From contig NZ_QEVW01000008.1 in the NCBI RefSeq assembly GCF_003287275.1, positions 372,001 through 436,000 on the forward strand: a stretch of 64,000 bases of DNA, in the 5' to 3' direction. Origin of the DNA: Paenibacillus taichungensis (GTDB lineage: Bacteria > Bacillota > Bacilli > Paenibacillales > Paenibacillaceae). Shown piece by piece: positions 43,891 through 52,740 of the stretch (the first letter of the stretch is position 1; every line of letters starts with the position of its first letter). The position numbers and the translations under genes were made by a program. The notes below the pieces were generated by a model that worked only from the letters and a program-made list of their open reading frames with translations, searched no databases and was not told where the DNA came from.

Positions 43891-45141
43891 ATGCGTAAGA
43901 CAGGGTCATCTCAAACGGAATCGCAAGTTACGAAATCTGCTAAACGAGGGGCGTTTCCTTTATCCCTTTTATGTCTGACGGTAGGGGCTTTTGCCATTGG
44001 CATGACAGAGTTTATTATTATGGGCCTTCTGCCTAATGTAGCGACGGATTTGAATGTGAGTATCCCCCAAGCAGGGCAGTTAATTACGGGTTACGCGCTT
44101 GGTGTGGCGGTGGGTGCGCCTGTACTAACCGTGTTCACACACAAGATACCGCAGAAAAAACTGCTGGTACTGTTAATGTGTATTTTTATCATTGGTAATG
44201 CATTGTCTGTTATTGCACCAACATACGGACTGCTCATCTCGGCACGTATTCTAACGGCATTTGCCCACGGTACGTTTCTGGGTGTAGGCTCGCTGATGGC
44301 GACACGGTTGGTTGCACCGGAGAGAAGGGCAGGGGCAGTATCCGTAGTCCTGGCAGGATTAACGATTGCCAACATTATCGGTGTGCCGTTCGGTACCTTC
44401 ATTGGGCAGCAGCTAGGATGGCGGTCATCGTTCGGAGCCATTACCATTCTGGGCATCATCTCATTGATTGGTATCATTCGTTTCATTCCGGTGATTCAGC
44501 AGGGACCACCAGCAAACCTGGGTCAGCAATTCCGGAATCTGGTTCGCCCCCAAGTGTTATTAATATTGCTGATAGGTGCGCTGGGCTGTGGAAGTCTGTT
44601 CGCCGTGTTCACCTATATTACGCCAATGCTTGTGGATATTAGTGGTTTTGCCGAGCAGAGCGTGACCTGGATTCTGGTGCTGTTCGGTGTCGGCGTTACA
44701 TTGGGTAATATGCTTGGCGGTCGTCTGGCAGACTGGAAGCTGATGCCTTCCCTAATGGTTAACTTCGGTATACTGGCAGTTCTGTTGGCGGCCTTAACGT
44801 TGACGCTGGACAATCCGTATCTTGCGGTAATCACCATCTTCTGCTGGGGCGTTGCGGCTTTTGGTATTATGCCAGGGTTGCAAATTCGAATTATGAATAT
44901 GACTCGCGAAGCACCGCTGCTGGCGACCACGTCGAGTCACTCAGCCTTTAATCTGGGCAACGCAGGTGGTGCCTATTTGGGCGGGTTTGCAATTACGCAT
45001 ACGGGGCTCATCTCGGTACCGTTGTATGCAGCAGTTATTGCAGCACTTGGCCTTGTGGGATTATTCGTTAGCGTGACAATGGAACGCAAAAATAGGGTGC
45101 CGGAAATCGCCGATGCTGTAGAGCCGGCACCAGTGAATTAG
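43891..45141 (+). CDS. MFS exporter (DHA1, AraJ/YdhP-like)
   Basis: A 416-aa transporter with twelve helices. FAIGMTEFIIMGLLPNVATDL is the signature of the sugar/drug efflux subgroup; the loop 2-3 and motif C region (GLTIANIIGVPFGTFIGQQLGWR) fit proton-driven antiporters. ATG 43891 is chosen for the AGGAGAAGAG before it; an in-frame upstream extension overlaps the previous gene. Substrate unknown; relatives export arabinose, purine ribonucleosides or drugs. Confidence 0.9.
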   Translation: MRKTGSSQTESQVTKSAKRGAFPLSLLCLTVGAFAIGMTEFIIMGLLPNVATDLNVSIPQAGQLITGYALGVAVGAPVLTVFTHKIPQKKLLVLLMCIFIIGNALSVIAPTYGLLISARILTAFAHGTFLGVGSLMATRLVAPERRAGAVSVVLAGLTIANIIGVPFGTFIGQQLGWRSSFGAITILGIISLIGIIRFIPVIQQGPPANLGQQFRNLVRPQVLLILLIGALGCGSLFAVFTYITPMLVDISGFAEQSVTWILVLFGVGVTLGNMLGGRLADWKLMPSLMVNFGILAVLLAALTLTLDNPYLAVITIFCWGVAAFGIMPGLQIRIMNMTREAPLLATTSSHSAFNLGNAGGAYLGGFAITHTGLISVPLYAAVIAALGLVGLFVSVTMERKNRVPEIADAVEPAPVN

Positions 45142-45158
45142 ATATAGACAGGTAGATG

Positions 45159-45197
45159 CAGCCTTCACTCCGCATTAACGTGTGGGATGGAGGCTGT
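45159..45197 (+). terminator. Hairpin after MFS gene
   Basis: CAGCCTTCACTCCGC / GTGGGATGGAGGCTG pair with three mismatches, followed by TTCT. A terminator is plausible. Confidence 0.45.
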
Positions 45198-45294
45198 TCT
45201 ATGGAAGGATTACAGTTTCAACTAGAAAAAGACAAACCAGCCAAGTTAAAGTATTATTGGTATATCATAATAATTAGAAAGGATGGATTTCAAT

Positions 45295-46368
45295 TTGAAT
45301 AAATCATTTGCTATGTTAATAAGCTTCTTATTGGTGTTTCTATTTATAATCCCAATAAGTGATGCGAATGCCGCCGGGTCGAGCACAGTAACGACAAAAA
45401 TCTACTCGTATAAAGGGCAAAAGTATGTTCAAATTATTGGCGGCGAACAAAAGGTCAGGGATAAAATAAATAAAACACTCAAAATCCATGCCGTAAATGC
45501 CGCTATACAGAATACATATCTAAAAAAACAGCAAGATTACTTTTACTGGAATACCACTGCACAGACTAAATACAATCAAAACAACCTACTATCTATTGTA
45601 TATACAGATTTTAATTTCAGAGGCGGCGCGCACGGGTATGAAGAAGTAACGACTTATAATTACGATCTAACAACAGGAAAGCGACTTTACTTGAACCAGG
45701 TGGTTCAAACCAATAAACAAGTTGTTAATCTAGCTGAGGGGATTGAATCAGACCTAAAGAGTAATGAGAATGTTTTCCCGGACAGTTATTATAACTTTCC
45801 CTTGTCTAGTACATCTAGCTTTTACTACCAAAACACAGGAATTGTTATGGTATTCAATCCGTACGAAGTTGGGCCTTATGCGGCCGGATTTATAGAGGTA
45901 AAAGTTCCTTACGCCAAAATTCAGTCTGAACAGAGCAGGCCATTTTTTGATTTAAATAAAAACTCCATTCAGGAGTTGAAGAGTGGGAGAATACCGGGGT
46001 TTGAAAATATTAGTTTTGGACAAACGAAAGCAGAAGTGTCGAAAGCGCTGAAAAGTTCAGCTCGTGACCCCTATTATGAACCGGAAATGGGAGGACTTTT
46101 CTGGATATTTGAAGGCGTAGAGTATGCTTCCTTCAATTTTGGGGAGGGAGACACAGACCGTCTTGACCATATTTATTTGAGTTGGAAAACCCTCCCTATG
46201 AAAACCTTCGGTGACATTGAGAAGATATGGGGAAAAGGTCAAAAAGGTGAGAACCCTGATATTCAAGGGGAATATTTACTCTCCTATCGTTTTGGGGACA
46301 CAAGGGTCCATTTCGCCTCCAGTTCAACCGAGGGTCTTATTCACGGCATCACAATCTCACATTACTAA
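45295..46368 (+). CDS. Secreted DUF3298/DUF4309-domain protein
   Basis: A 357-aa secreted protein with a signal peptide to about residue 27 (cleavage after SDANAA). Residues about 35-215 match the PdaC/RsiV-type extracellular region: YFYWNTTAQTKYNQNNLLSI, FNFRGGAHGYEEVTTYNYDLTTGK and FNPYEVGPYAAGFIEVKVPY (DUF3298). The C-terminal 130 residues, from IPGFENISFGQTKAEV, resemble DUF4309. No deacetylase domain is attached, so it is not PdaC itself. The TTG at 45295 has AAAGGATGG 8 bases upstream; an ATG at 45283 abuts that site. Its role is unknown, probably lysozyme- or envelope-related by family. Confidence 0.75.
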   Translation: MNKSFAMLISFLLVFLFIIPISDANAAGSSTVTTKIYSYKGQKYVQIIGGEQKVRDKINKTLKIHAVNAAIQNTYLKKQQDYFYWNTTAQTKYNQNNLLSIVYTDFNFRGGAHGYEEVTTYNYDLTTGKRLYLNQVVQTNKQVVNLAEGIESDLKSNENVFPDSYYNFPLSSTSSFYYQNTGIVMVFNPYEVGPYAAGFIEVKVPYAKIQSEQSRPFFDLNKNSIQELKSGRIPGFENISFGQTKAEVSKALKSSARDPYYEPEMGGLFWIFEGVEYASFNFGEGDTDRLDHIYLSWKTLPMKTFGDIEKIWGKGQKGENPDIQGEYLLSYRFGDTRVHFASSSTEGLIHGITISHY

Positions 46369-46424
46369 GAAAAGATGCTGACTTTGTAATTTTCAAGTGA
46401 CGGGGCGGAAACATTGTACCATAG

Positions 46425-46450
46425 AAAGTCGCTAATCTAGCGGCTTTTTT
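46425..46450 (+). terminator. Rho-independent terminator
   Basis: AAAGTCGC / GCGGCTTTTTT with a seven-base loop and T-run. Confidence 0.8.
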
Positions 46451-46516
46451 ACTTTCGTTGTTGGAGTTGCTATCTATTATTTCCTGTTTCCACTCGGACC
46501 TGAAAGGATCGTTACT

Positions 46517-46726
46517 GTGAGAAAAATAATTAATTATATTCTGATCGTGCTGATCATTTGGGTAGCGCTACTGTATCCTATTCGTTCTGCATGGTTTGAA
46601 GGTGTAAATCAGATTCCAGAAGATCTTCACGGTATTTACTTACTGTTCTTGTTCTTTGGCTATCTTATTTGTTCATCAGGCATGGGGCTTATGCTTTACA
46701 AGATGTGTTTTAAACGAAAGGAATAG
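46517..46726 (+). CDS. Small membrane protein, 69 aa
   Basis: GTG start with AAAGGA 8 bases upstream. Two hydrophobic helices (about residues 5-21 and 42-60) and a basic C-terminus (KMCFKRKE) suggest an inner-membrane protein with both ends in the cytoplasm. No family was recognised. Confidence 0.55.
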   Translation: MRKIINYILIVLIIWVALLYPIRSAWFEGVNQIPEDLHGIYLLFLFFGYLICSSGMGLMLYKMCFKRKE

Positions 46727-46776
46727 TAATTACAGTAGGTTAAAATCATTCAATTCTCCAAGAAGAAGGTGACAAC

Positions 46777-46956
46777 TTGTACTACTACAAAGGTGCGTTC
46801 AGAGAAACGGACAATTTTATCTATTTCAAAAGCGATGTTCAATTAGCCGAGAATGATGTCGTGATATTTGGTGAGAAGAAGTATTTTATCGATAGTGTAG
46901 AGAAAGAATTCCTCATCCTACAAAAGGTAGGCTCCATCGTTTCAGTGAGTGTATAA
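46777..46956 (+). CDS. Small protein, 59 aa
   Basis: A TTG-started frame of 59 codons with AAGAAGGTG 5 bases upstream. The product begins MYYYKGAFRETDNFIYFKSD and continues as a compact run of alternating hydrophobic and charged residues (VVIFGEKKYFIDSV), as in a small beta-rich domain. No signal peptide. It lies 50 bases after the small membrane protein gene, perhaps in one transcript. No family recognised. Confidence 0.52.
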   Translation: MYYYKGAFRETDNFIYFKSDVQLAENDVVIFGEKKYFIDSVEKEFLILQKVGSIVSVSV

Positions 46957-47005
46957 ATCTTCGTGAGCTGTGAATAAGACATATCAAAGCTTGAATAACA
47001 AATAA

Positions 47006-47038
47006 CCTCCGCTATCCACACAATGTGCGGTGCGGAGG
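47006..47038 (-). terminator. Terminator of the discoidin-domain gene
   Basis: CCTCCGC / GCGGAGG with an inner CACA..TGTG pairing; on the minus strand it is followed by TTATTTGTT. Confidence 0.6.
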
Positions 47039-47063
47039 CATTTATCATTACATTATCCTGGAA

Positions 47064-49709
47064 TTAATAAATTTCCAGCTCGTTAATCCGTACATACCCA
47101 GCCTGATGCGACGGTCCTTTGCGGCACACGACCCGAATTTTGGAAGTGTTGACGGGACTAAAGCTGTGTGTTCGATACGTATCTTTATTACTGGTAACCT
47201 TGACAAGGGAAACCCAGGTTGAGCCGTTCCAGTATTCGAGATCATAGTCAGCCAATACGTAGCCTTGTGTCGTGTACAAGTCAATTTTGCTTACTTGTTT
47301 GCTTTGACCAAGGTCAAGCGCAACGTTTTGAGGTAAAGGAGTATTCGCACCATTGGCCCAACTGGATGCACCGCCAAGTGCTGTGCTCCGGTCACCGTCA
47401 TTTATTTTGGATAGGGAATATCCACTGAAGGTTGAGTCTGCTGTGATGGATGCGGTGCGGGCCAAATTCGGATTGCCATAAATTTCGAGTTCGTTAATTC
47501 TTACATATCCTGGCTGGTGGCTTGGTCCTTTGCGTGCGACGACACGGACTTTAGTTGTATTAACTGCTGTAAACGTGTGTGAGCGCATCAAATCCTGGTT
47601 GCCTGTTACTTGAACCAGATTCACCCAGGTTACGCCGTTCCAGTATTGTAGATCATAATCGGCAATCGGGTAGCCTTGGGAGGTATATAAATCAATCCGG
47701 TTAATGGAATTGGCTGTACGCATATCTACTACAACATATTGGGGCAATGGGGAATTTCGATCATTCGCCCAGCTATAATTTTCACCGAGTGTCGTGTTCC
47801 TGTCACCGTCGTTGATCTTTGCTGCTGAGTACCCCGAGAAGGTTGAATCAACGGTTATGGTCGCATTTCGCGCCAGATTTGTTCCTGTGCCGGGATTGGT
47901 CGATGGGTTTTTCTCCAGTTTCACCAGATTCCAGCGCAGTTCAAAGAGCTTGAACGATTTATTGAATACAGCACCCTCTCCCTTGATAAGCGCATCAATA
48001 GTAAGGGACATAGCGCTTGGCACATCCGTACTGCTTGTCCATTTTCCCGTCCCCTCAATGCCAGCGAAGACACTGACTTCCAGAATTTTTTTGCCGACAA
48101 TGGTTAATCCAACCTCTGCTTTGGCACCTGCCCAGGCTGTAATCTGTCCTTCAATTTTATGGGTAACGGTCAGATACTTGTCCACACTGCTGTAGGGTTG
48201 AATTTTGATAGGGATGAAGACACGGGTTTTTCCCTTGACTCCCGCAGTTACGGTGTATCCCTGATCTACCTGGAATTCAAACGTGACGCTGCCGTCAACG
48301 CCGATTACCAGGAATACACCGACGGATACAGCGCCCAAACTGCCGGCACTAATGTTGAATCCAAAAATCGGAACTTTGACTTCCTTTTTAAATTTTGCAT
48401 CGCCCTTGATGTAGATGTTGGCCTTCTCGCCAGCTGTAAATTTCAGATCATAATTGCCCCAGAATCCATATTTTCCAGTTACCTTTGGTGTAATCAGTGT
48501 AAGTTTGCCGCCTGCTTCCACATAGACTTTGTTGCCATTCGAATTTTGCTGATTCACGAGAACTTTCTTGAAATCACAGACGAATTCATTACCCGATTTG
48601 CGGCAATTGGCAAAATCATCTGTTCCGGCCGTCCGAATGATTTCGTCCAACTGCATGACAGCATCATCATTGGATGGCGCTTCCTGATTCATTTCCTGTT
48701 GGCTGCTCTGTTCTAGGGATGAAGAAGCATCGAATTGCAGAAGATCCTGAGCATCCAGTACCATGTCAGGGTCAGGCATTACGATATTCTGCTCTTCTAG
48801 AGATACTTCCTGCTCAGGAATATCGTAATAGTCGAAAACCTCCTCTACACCAGGTGTAGTGTAATCGACGAGAGTTCCGCCCGAATTGCTGGTGAGATTG
48901 GTTACTTTGATCGCACGAGCAGAGGATTGATCCAGGAAAATCTGCCCCGACACCAGACTGTTACCCAACTGGGCAGCTTCTTGTGAGGTCAGAACAAAAC
49001 TGCCCTGTTCTTCAGCGGTTTCAAATACCGGGTTCACGACAGGAAGTTTTTGAGAGATGGAGGGAGGCATAGGAAGTGTGGGTTTTAACTGATAGTCAAC
49101 TTGTTCGAATTGACCGGAGGACTGTACCGGATTGCTCACAGCCAATCCATCTTCAGTTACGTTAAAGGAAATGCGGAAATAGCCTTCGGTAACCGGAGAA
49201 TTATAGTTGCTGCTACCTGCCCAGATCCAGCGAGCGCTTGTTTCCTCTGGCATACCGGTAATCTGGTTCCATGGGGATGTCCCGTATCTTCCGAAATCGG
49301 TGGCACGAGACCAGGAAGAGTCATCAAAATTCGACTGCTCCCAGCCCCCCGCATAACGTTCAGATACTTTCCAGTTGAAATCCGTTACGATATTTTCATC
49401 CATATAGCTAAGGTCAGCGAGCAGTCCCGCATAACTGCCCAAATCCTTGGCTTGTATTGCAATGACGTTTTTACCTGTTTGAATCTGAAGAGGGAAAGTA
49501 TAAGCTCTGCTCCAATCGTTCCCTGTACCAATCACTTTGCCGTTAAGATACAATGTAAATTCATTGTCTGCCGTTAAAGTGATTGAACCTTCGTTGTTAG
49601 ATGCACCATATACTTGCCCAGGCCAAAGCCCTGCCAGCAACGGTAGTAGAAGAGATAGTACGAGAAAAGAAGCCCATGCCTTTTTAATCGAAGAGTATAC
49701 CTTGTGCAT
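47064..49709 (-). CDS. Large secreted protein with two C-terminal discoidin (F5/8 type C) domains
   Basis: An 881-aa secreted protein. The signal peptide ends near residue 36 (GQVYGA). Residues about 40-190 form a galactose-binding-like sandwich (FTLYLNGKVIGTGNDWS, ending ARWIWAG). A long central region of about 420 residues holds one or more beta-rich domains with a possible disulfide (ANCRKSGNEFVCDF). Two tandem F5/8 type C domains of about 135 residues follow, beginning NLARNATITVDSTFSGYSAAKINDGD and NLARTASITADSTFSGYSLSKINDGD, each ending GYVRINELEIYG or Y. Discoidin domains usually bind glycans. No catalytic motif or wall anchor was found. ATG 49709 is 9 bases after GGGAGG. Confidence 0.8.
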   Translation of the reverse strand: MHKVYSSIKKAWASFLVLSLLLPLLAGLWPGQVYGASNNEGSITLTADNEFTLYLNGKVIGTGNDWSRAYTFPLQIQTGKNVIAIQAKDLGSYAGLLADLSYMDENIVTDFNWKVSERYAGGWEQSNFDDSSWSRATDFGRYGTSPWNQITGMPEETSARWIWAGSSNYNSPVTEGYFRISFNVTEDGLAVSNPVQSSGQFEQVDYQLKPTLPMPPSISQKLPVVNPVFETAEEQGSFVLTSQEAAQLGNSLVSGQIFLDQSSARAIKVTNLTSNSGGTLVDYTTPGVEEVFDYYDIPEQEVSLEEQNIVMPDPDMVLDAQDLLQFDASSSLEQSSQQEMNQEAPSNDDAVMQLDEIIRTAGTDDFANCRKSGNEFVCDFKKVLVNQQNSNGNKVYVEAGGKLTLITPKVTGKYGFWGNYDLKFTAGEKANIYIKGDAKFKKEVKVPIFGFNISAGSLGAVSVGVFLVIGVDGSVTFEFQVDQGYTVTAGVKGKTRVFIPIKIQPYSSVDKYLTVTHKIEGQITAWAGAKAEVGLTIVGKKILEVSVFAGIEGTGKWTSSTDVPSAMSLTIDALIKGEGAVFNKSFKLFELRWNLVKLEKNPSTNPGTGTNLARNATITVDSTFSGYSAAKINDGDRNTTLGENYSWANDRNSPLPQYVVVDMRTANSINRIDLYTSQGYPIADYDLQYWNGVTWVNLVQVTGNQDLMRSHTFTAVNTTKVRVVARKGPSHQPGYVRINELEIYGNPNLARTASITADSTFSGYSLSKINDGDRSTALGGASSWANGANTPLPQNVALDLGQSKQVSKIDLYTTQGYVLADYDLEYWNGSTWVSLVKVTSNKDTYRTHSFSPVNTSKIRVVCRKGPSHQAGYVRINELEIY

Positions 49710-50210
49710 AATCATTTTCCTCCCAGAAAATAAATGAATTGCAAAACAAATCGACTGAATGGGTATAAGCGTGTTTCTTAGAGTATGTCAAAAAGCATCT
49801 AGTCCTCCTTTCGAAATCTATAATAAGGTAAAATATTCAATTAAACAACAAAAATTTACATTTTATGCGAGAGGGATTTGGGAGAGTTTTTAACAGAAAA
49901 TAAGTACAATTATGATAAGGATAGTTTGACTATTCTTGCTATCTCGGCGGTGTATTAATGAGTATAGGCATTTGGTTGCAAATGGTGGATATATTGACGG
50001 TCTGTGGCGTGCGGTAATTATGACTGAGGCTACGATTACACAAATCCGTGCAGAAAGTGATGGGAAAAAACCATACTACCCGTCCTATTTTTAATCATCG
50101 TACTGGCGGCATCTGCAAAGAATATATTCTAATTCTAAATTAATTTTGAACGAAGTTCCTCCGTTATTCACTTGTGGATAAGCTTCTACCTAACGCTGAT
50201 ACACCGCAAC
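49710..50210. other. Intergenic region without a supported gene
   Basis: About 500 bp between the discoidin gene start and the sigK terminator, presumably holding the promoter of the former. One plus-strand frame from a TTG at 49936 to 50093 reads YRHLVANGGYIDGLWRAVIM and on to YYPSYF, but it has no clear ribosome site and no family that I recognise. It may be a gene remnant. Confidence 0.4.
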
Positions 50211-50243
50211 AAAAAAAGCAACTCATCCGCAGACAAGTCGCTT
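50211..50243 (-). terminator. sigK terminator
   Basis: On the minus strand AAGCGACTT pairs with AGTTGCTT and is followed by seven T. Confidence 0.7.
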
Positions 50244-50285
50244 CCTATACTCTATTGTGATCAGTACTACCTGTAGCTTGTGCTC

Positions 50286-50987
50286 TCACTGCTTCGATTT
50301 ATAAAACTCGTGATACAGTTTCATTAACGCCCGCTTTTCAATCCGTGATACATAGGAGCGTGAGATGCCAAGTTCCTTCGCTATTTCGCGTTGGGTGCGC
50401 TCTTCCCCGCCTGCCTCCAAGCCGAATCGGCCAATAACAACTTCCTTCTCCCGATCATCTAAGATGTCGAGATTGCGGTAAATCTTACTTTTTTCAATCT
50501 TGAGTTGCACCTTATCTACAACGTCGTCGGCTTCTGTTCCGAGAATATCGATTAATGTAATTTCATTGCCTTCTTTGTCCGTTCCTATAGGATCGTGAAG
50601 GGATACGTCTTTACGTGTTTTCTTCAGAGAGCGAAGATGCATAAGTATTTCATTTTCAATACAGCGAGCAGCAAACGTAGCTAGTTTAGTGCCTTTTCCT
50701 TGTTGAAAACTTTCAATGGCTTTAATCAAACCAATCGTTCCAATTGAAATCAGGTCTTCCTGATCTTCGCCAGTATTGTCAAATTTCTTGACGATATGCG
50801 CGACGAGGCGCAGATTGTGTTCAATAAGCAGATTACGGGAATGAGCATTTCCTTCGGCCATGAGGCGTAAATGTTTGGCTTCATCATCCTCAGCGAGAGG
50901 CTGGGGGAAGGCGTTGTTTTTGACATACGAGACAAGTAACGTTAACTCTTTAATGAACAGGGCAATTGCGGTAAACAATCCGGGCAC
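50286..50987 (-). CDS. sigK: RNA polymerase sporulation sigma factor, sigma-K
   Basis: A 233-aa sigma-70 factor of the late mother cell. The pro-sequence and the start of the mature part read [14 protein letters not shown], as in Bacillus subtilis. Region 2 is [19 protein letters not shown] with [22 protein letters not shown]; region 4.2 is [27 protein letters not shown]. The gene is uninterrupted, so no skin-like excision is needed. GTG 50987 lies 8 bases after AGGAGG. As in other pro-sigma-K proteins, the N-terminal 20 residues should be removed by SpoIVFB. Its presence shows that the organism forms endospores. Confidence 0.96.
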   Translation of the reverse strand: MPGLFTAIALFIKELTLLVSYVKNNAFPQPLAEDDEAKHLRLMAEGNAHSRNLLIEHNLRLVAHIVKKFDNTGEDQEDLISIGTIGLIKAIESFQQGKGTKLATFAARCIENEILMHLRSLKKTRKDVSLHDPIGTDKEGNEITLIDILGTEADDVVDKVQLKIEKSKIYRNLDILDDREKEVVIGRFGLEAGGEERTQREIAKELGISRSYVSRIEKRALMKLYHEFYKSKQ

Positions 50988-51180
50988 AGATGACACCTCC
51001 TGCAGTTTTACAACGATCTGGCCTGAGCACATGTGGGAACAGGGTCGATTTATTGTATGTGGGCAGGGGCCCAGAAGTGCACGTACACTTGAAAAAGGTT
51101 TAGATGCTCAAACCAATCCGTTGAGACAATTATGGGACATTACATACGATTGTACCTTTTAAATGATTCATTATGTGAGA

Positions 51181-52026
51181 CTAGGAACTGATGTTGTCTA
51201 GCCGATTTAACCATTTCAGAATGATCTCCACAGCTTCCAAATATCGCTGGCCAACGAGCAATCCGGTATGGGTCGTATCCCACAGCCCTGCATATTCAGC
51301 GCCTAGCTGTTCTGCAGTCAATTGACCTCTTCGCTCCTCATCATCGGATTCTACGGCTTTGATGACCAGACTCGGACATGTAATTAAATTGCCGTTGATG
51401 GATACACCGCCGCTTGATCCAAATGCCGCCGAGAACGTGAGAAATGCCTTCGATGACTCCATCTGCAGATATTTACGTTGAAATGCAATGTCCTCCGCAG
51501 ATTCGTCAATACTGCTGTGCTCTTCGCGGGCCGGGGGAGGGATAACAATGTCAGGTGTAATTCGATCACCCTCAGGATAGGGAATCAATTGATGAACTTC
51601 CTGGCTTAGACTGGAATCAATCACGACCAATCCAGCTAAAGTAATCGTCTCGGCAATCTTCTGACTGAGTATTCCACCCATGCTGAAGCCGATGAGAACA
51701 GGAGGTGTTGTGCACTCTGCCAGAACTTCGCGGATATCCTCCAAATAATCCTCAAACGTAATTTTCGTCATGTCCATTACCCGGCTTTTGTAATGACTTC
51801 TCAGGTTCATGACGTAGCAGGTCCAGCCTTGTTCAACAAAGTGGGGGATATATTTGCTCCACATCCAGCTGCCTGTATATGCGCCATGAACAAACAAGAG
51901 AGGTGGCTTTGTTACTGAATTTACCGAGTGGGGAGCCGTATCACCTGCATATATTTCAAGGTACAAATCATGTTTTCCTATCGTTTTGACTTCATGTTCA
52001 GGTAGCAATTGAGTAAAATCGATCAT
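51181..52026 (-). CDS. Alpha/beta hydrolase, MarR-controlled
   Basis: A 281-aa soluble hydrolase. LLFVHGAYTGSWMW is the oxyanion segment, VLIGFSMGGILSQ the nucleophile elbow with Ser, and WDTTHTGLLVGQ holds a His likely to complete the triad. GGAGG lies 8 bases before the ATG. It follows the MarR gene by 52 bases and has a copy of the MarR palindrome in that gap, so it can be controlled both with and apart from the regulator. Substrate unknown; this setting is common for enzymes that break down aromatic or ester toxicants. Confidence 0.85.
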   Translation of the reverse strand: MIDFTQLLPEHEVKTIGKHDLYLEIYAGDTAPHSVNSVTKPPLLFVHGAYTGSWMWSKYIPHFVEQGWTCYVMNLRSHYKSRVMDMTKITFEDYLEDIREVLAECTTPPVLIGFSMGGILSQKIAETITLAGLVVIDSSLSQEVHQLIPYPEGDRITPDIVIPPPAREEHSSIDESAEDIAFQRKYLQMESSKAFLTFSAAFGSSGGVSINGNLITCPSLVIKAVESDDEERRGQLTAEQLGAEYAGLWDTTHTGLLVGQRYLEAVEIILKWLNRLDNISS

Positions 52027-52045
52027 TAGGAAAAACCTCCAAAAT

Positions 52046-52063
52046 TAGTTTTATATCAAACTA
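52046..52063. promoter_or_regulatory. MarR operator, second copy
   Basis: TAGTTTTATATCAAACTA, almost the same 18-mer palindrome as at 52512-52529, placed between the MarR and hydrolase genes. Confidence 0.62.
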
Positions 52064-52078
52064 TTAATCCAAAAAAAA

Positions 52079-52501
52079 TTAGAAGTTGCCGTGAATTTTC
52101 ATCAAAATTCGAAGCAGTTCCTTTTTCTCCGCTTCAGTAACATCCGCATAAAACGCGTCCAGCATACGACGTGAAATATGTTCAAATACCGGTTTAAGTT
52201 CTTCTCCTTTTGCAGTCAATGTCACATGGACAATCCGTGAATCTGTTGCATCACGATCTTTGGCGACATAACCGTTACGCACCAATTTGTCGACAAGCGC
52301 TGTGACCGTGGATTTATCCTTGCCAATTTTTTTGGCTATTTCAGCCATGGTCATTCGGGAATTATTGTACAGGGCGTAGATAATATCCCCATGGGATGTG
52401 GCCAGATCCTGGATTCCCTGTTGAGCCATCTCGGATAAAATGAAGCGGTTGACCTTCTCTTTAATTTTGGATATGAGTGATATAGCGTCTGTCGTTTTCA
52501 T
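52079..52501 (-). CDS. MarR-family transcriptional regulator
   Basis: A 140-aa winged-helix repressor: MTMAEIAKKIGKDKSTVTALVDKLVRNGYV is the recognition region and DSRIVHVTLTAKGEEL the wing. The ATG at 52501 has no ribosome site before it; instead the predicted -10 box ends six bases upstream. A longer frame upstream of this ATG would run through the promoter and is rejected. It is the first gene of a two-gene unit with the hydrolase, and a palindrome in its promoter points to autorepression. Confidence 0.85.
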   Translation of the reverse strand: MKTTDAISLISKIKEKVNRFILSEMAQQGIQDLATSHGDIIYALYNNSRMTMAEIAKKIGKDKSTVTALVDKLVRNGYVAKDRDATDSRIVHVTLTAKGEELKPVFEHISRRMLDAFYADVTEAEKKELLRILMKIHGNF

Positions 52502-52507
52502 ATGTGT

Positions 52508-52536
52508 AATATAGTTTGTTATCAAACTAATGTCAA
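52508..52536 (-). promoter_or_regulatory. MarR promoter with operator; probable leaderless start
   Basis: On the minus strand TTGACA (52536-52531) and TATATT (52513-52508) are 17 bases apart. The perfect palindrome TAGTTTGTTATCAAACTA (52512-52529) fills the spacer. The transcription start, 7 bases after the -10 box, falls on the A of the ATG at 52501. Confidence 0.7.
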
Positions 52537-52571
52537 GCTCGTATTTCAATATTGGTGTGTAAAAGAGATAA

Positions 52572-52604
52572 AAAAGAGCAGCTAGAATAATCTCCTGCTC
52601 TTTT
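52572..52604. terminator. Terminator-like hairpin between divergent promoters
   Basis: Perfect 10-bp stem AAAAGAGCAG / CTGCTCTTTT with A and T runs at both ends, between the MarR promoter and the iron-permease promoter. Confidence 0.6.
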
Positions 52605-52641
52605 GGTTGTATTCCAATGTCCTTATTTTGTATATATACAA

Positions 52642-52671
52642 TTGACAAAGATAATCATTCTCAATTATAAT
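52642..52671 (+). promoter_or_regulatory. Promoter with Fur box for iron permease
   Basis: TTGACA (52642-52647) and TATAAT (52666-52671) are 18 bases apart. The spacer contains AGATAATCATTCTCA (52649-52663), 13 of 15 bases of the Bacillus Fur 7-1-7 motif. Repression by Fur-iron is expected. Confidence 0.75.
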
Positions 52672-52740
52672 CCGAGAAAATGCTTTGTAAATAGCTACAT
52701 TTTTATTATTCAAATTCAAGTGGAATTGATGGGGGAAGAG

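Noticed and set aside
49936..50093. Possible 50-codon gene in the sigK/discoidin gap
   Set aside because: No ribosome site and no family; kept only as a note in the intergenic entry.
50286..50987. Skin-like element interrupting sigK
   Set aside because: The reading frame is continuous from the pro-sequence to region 4.2.
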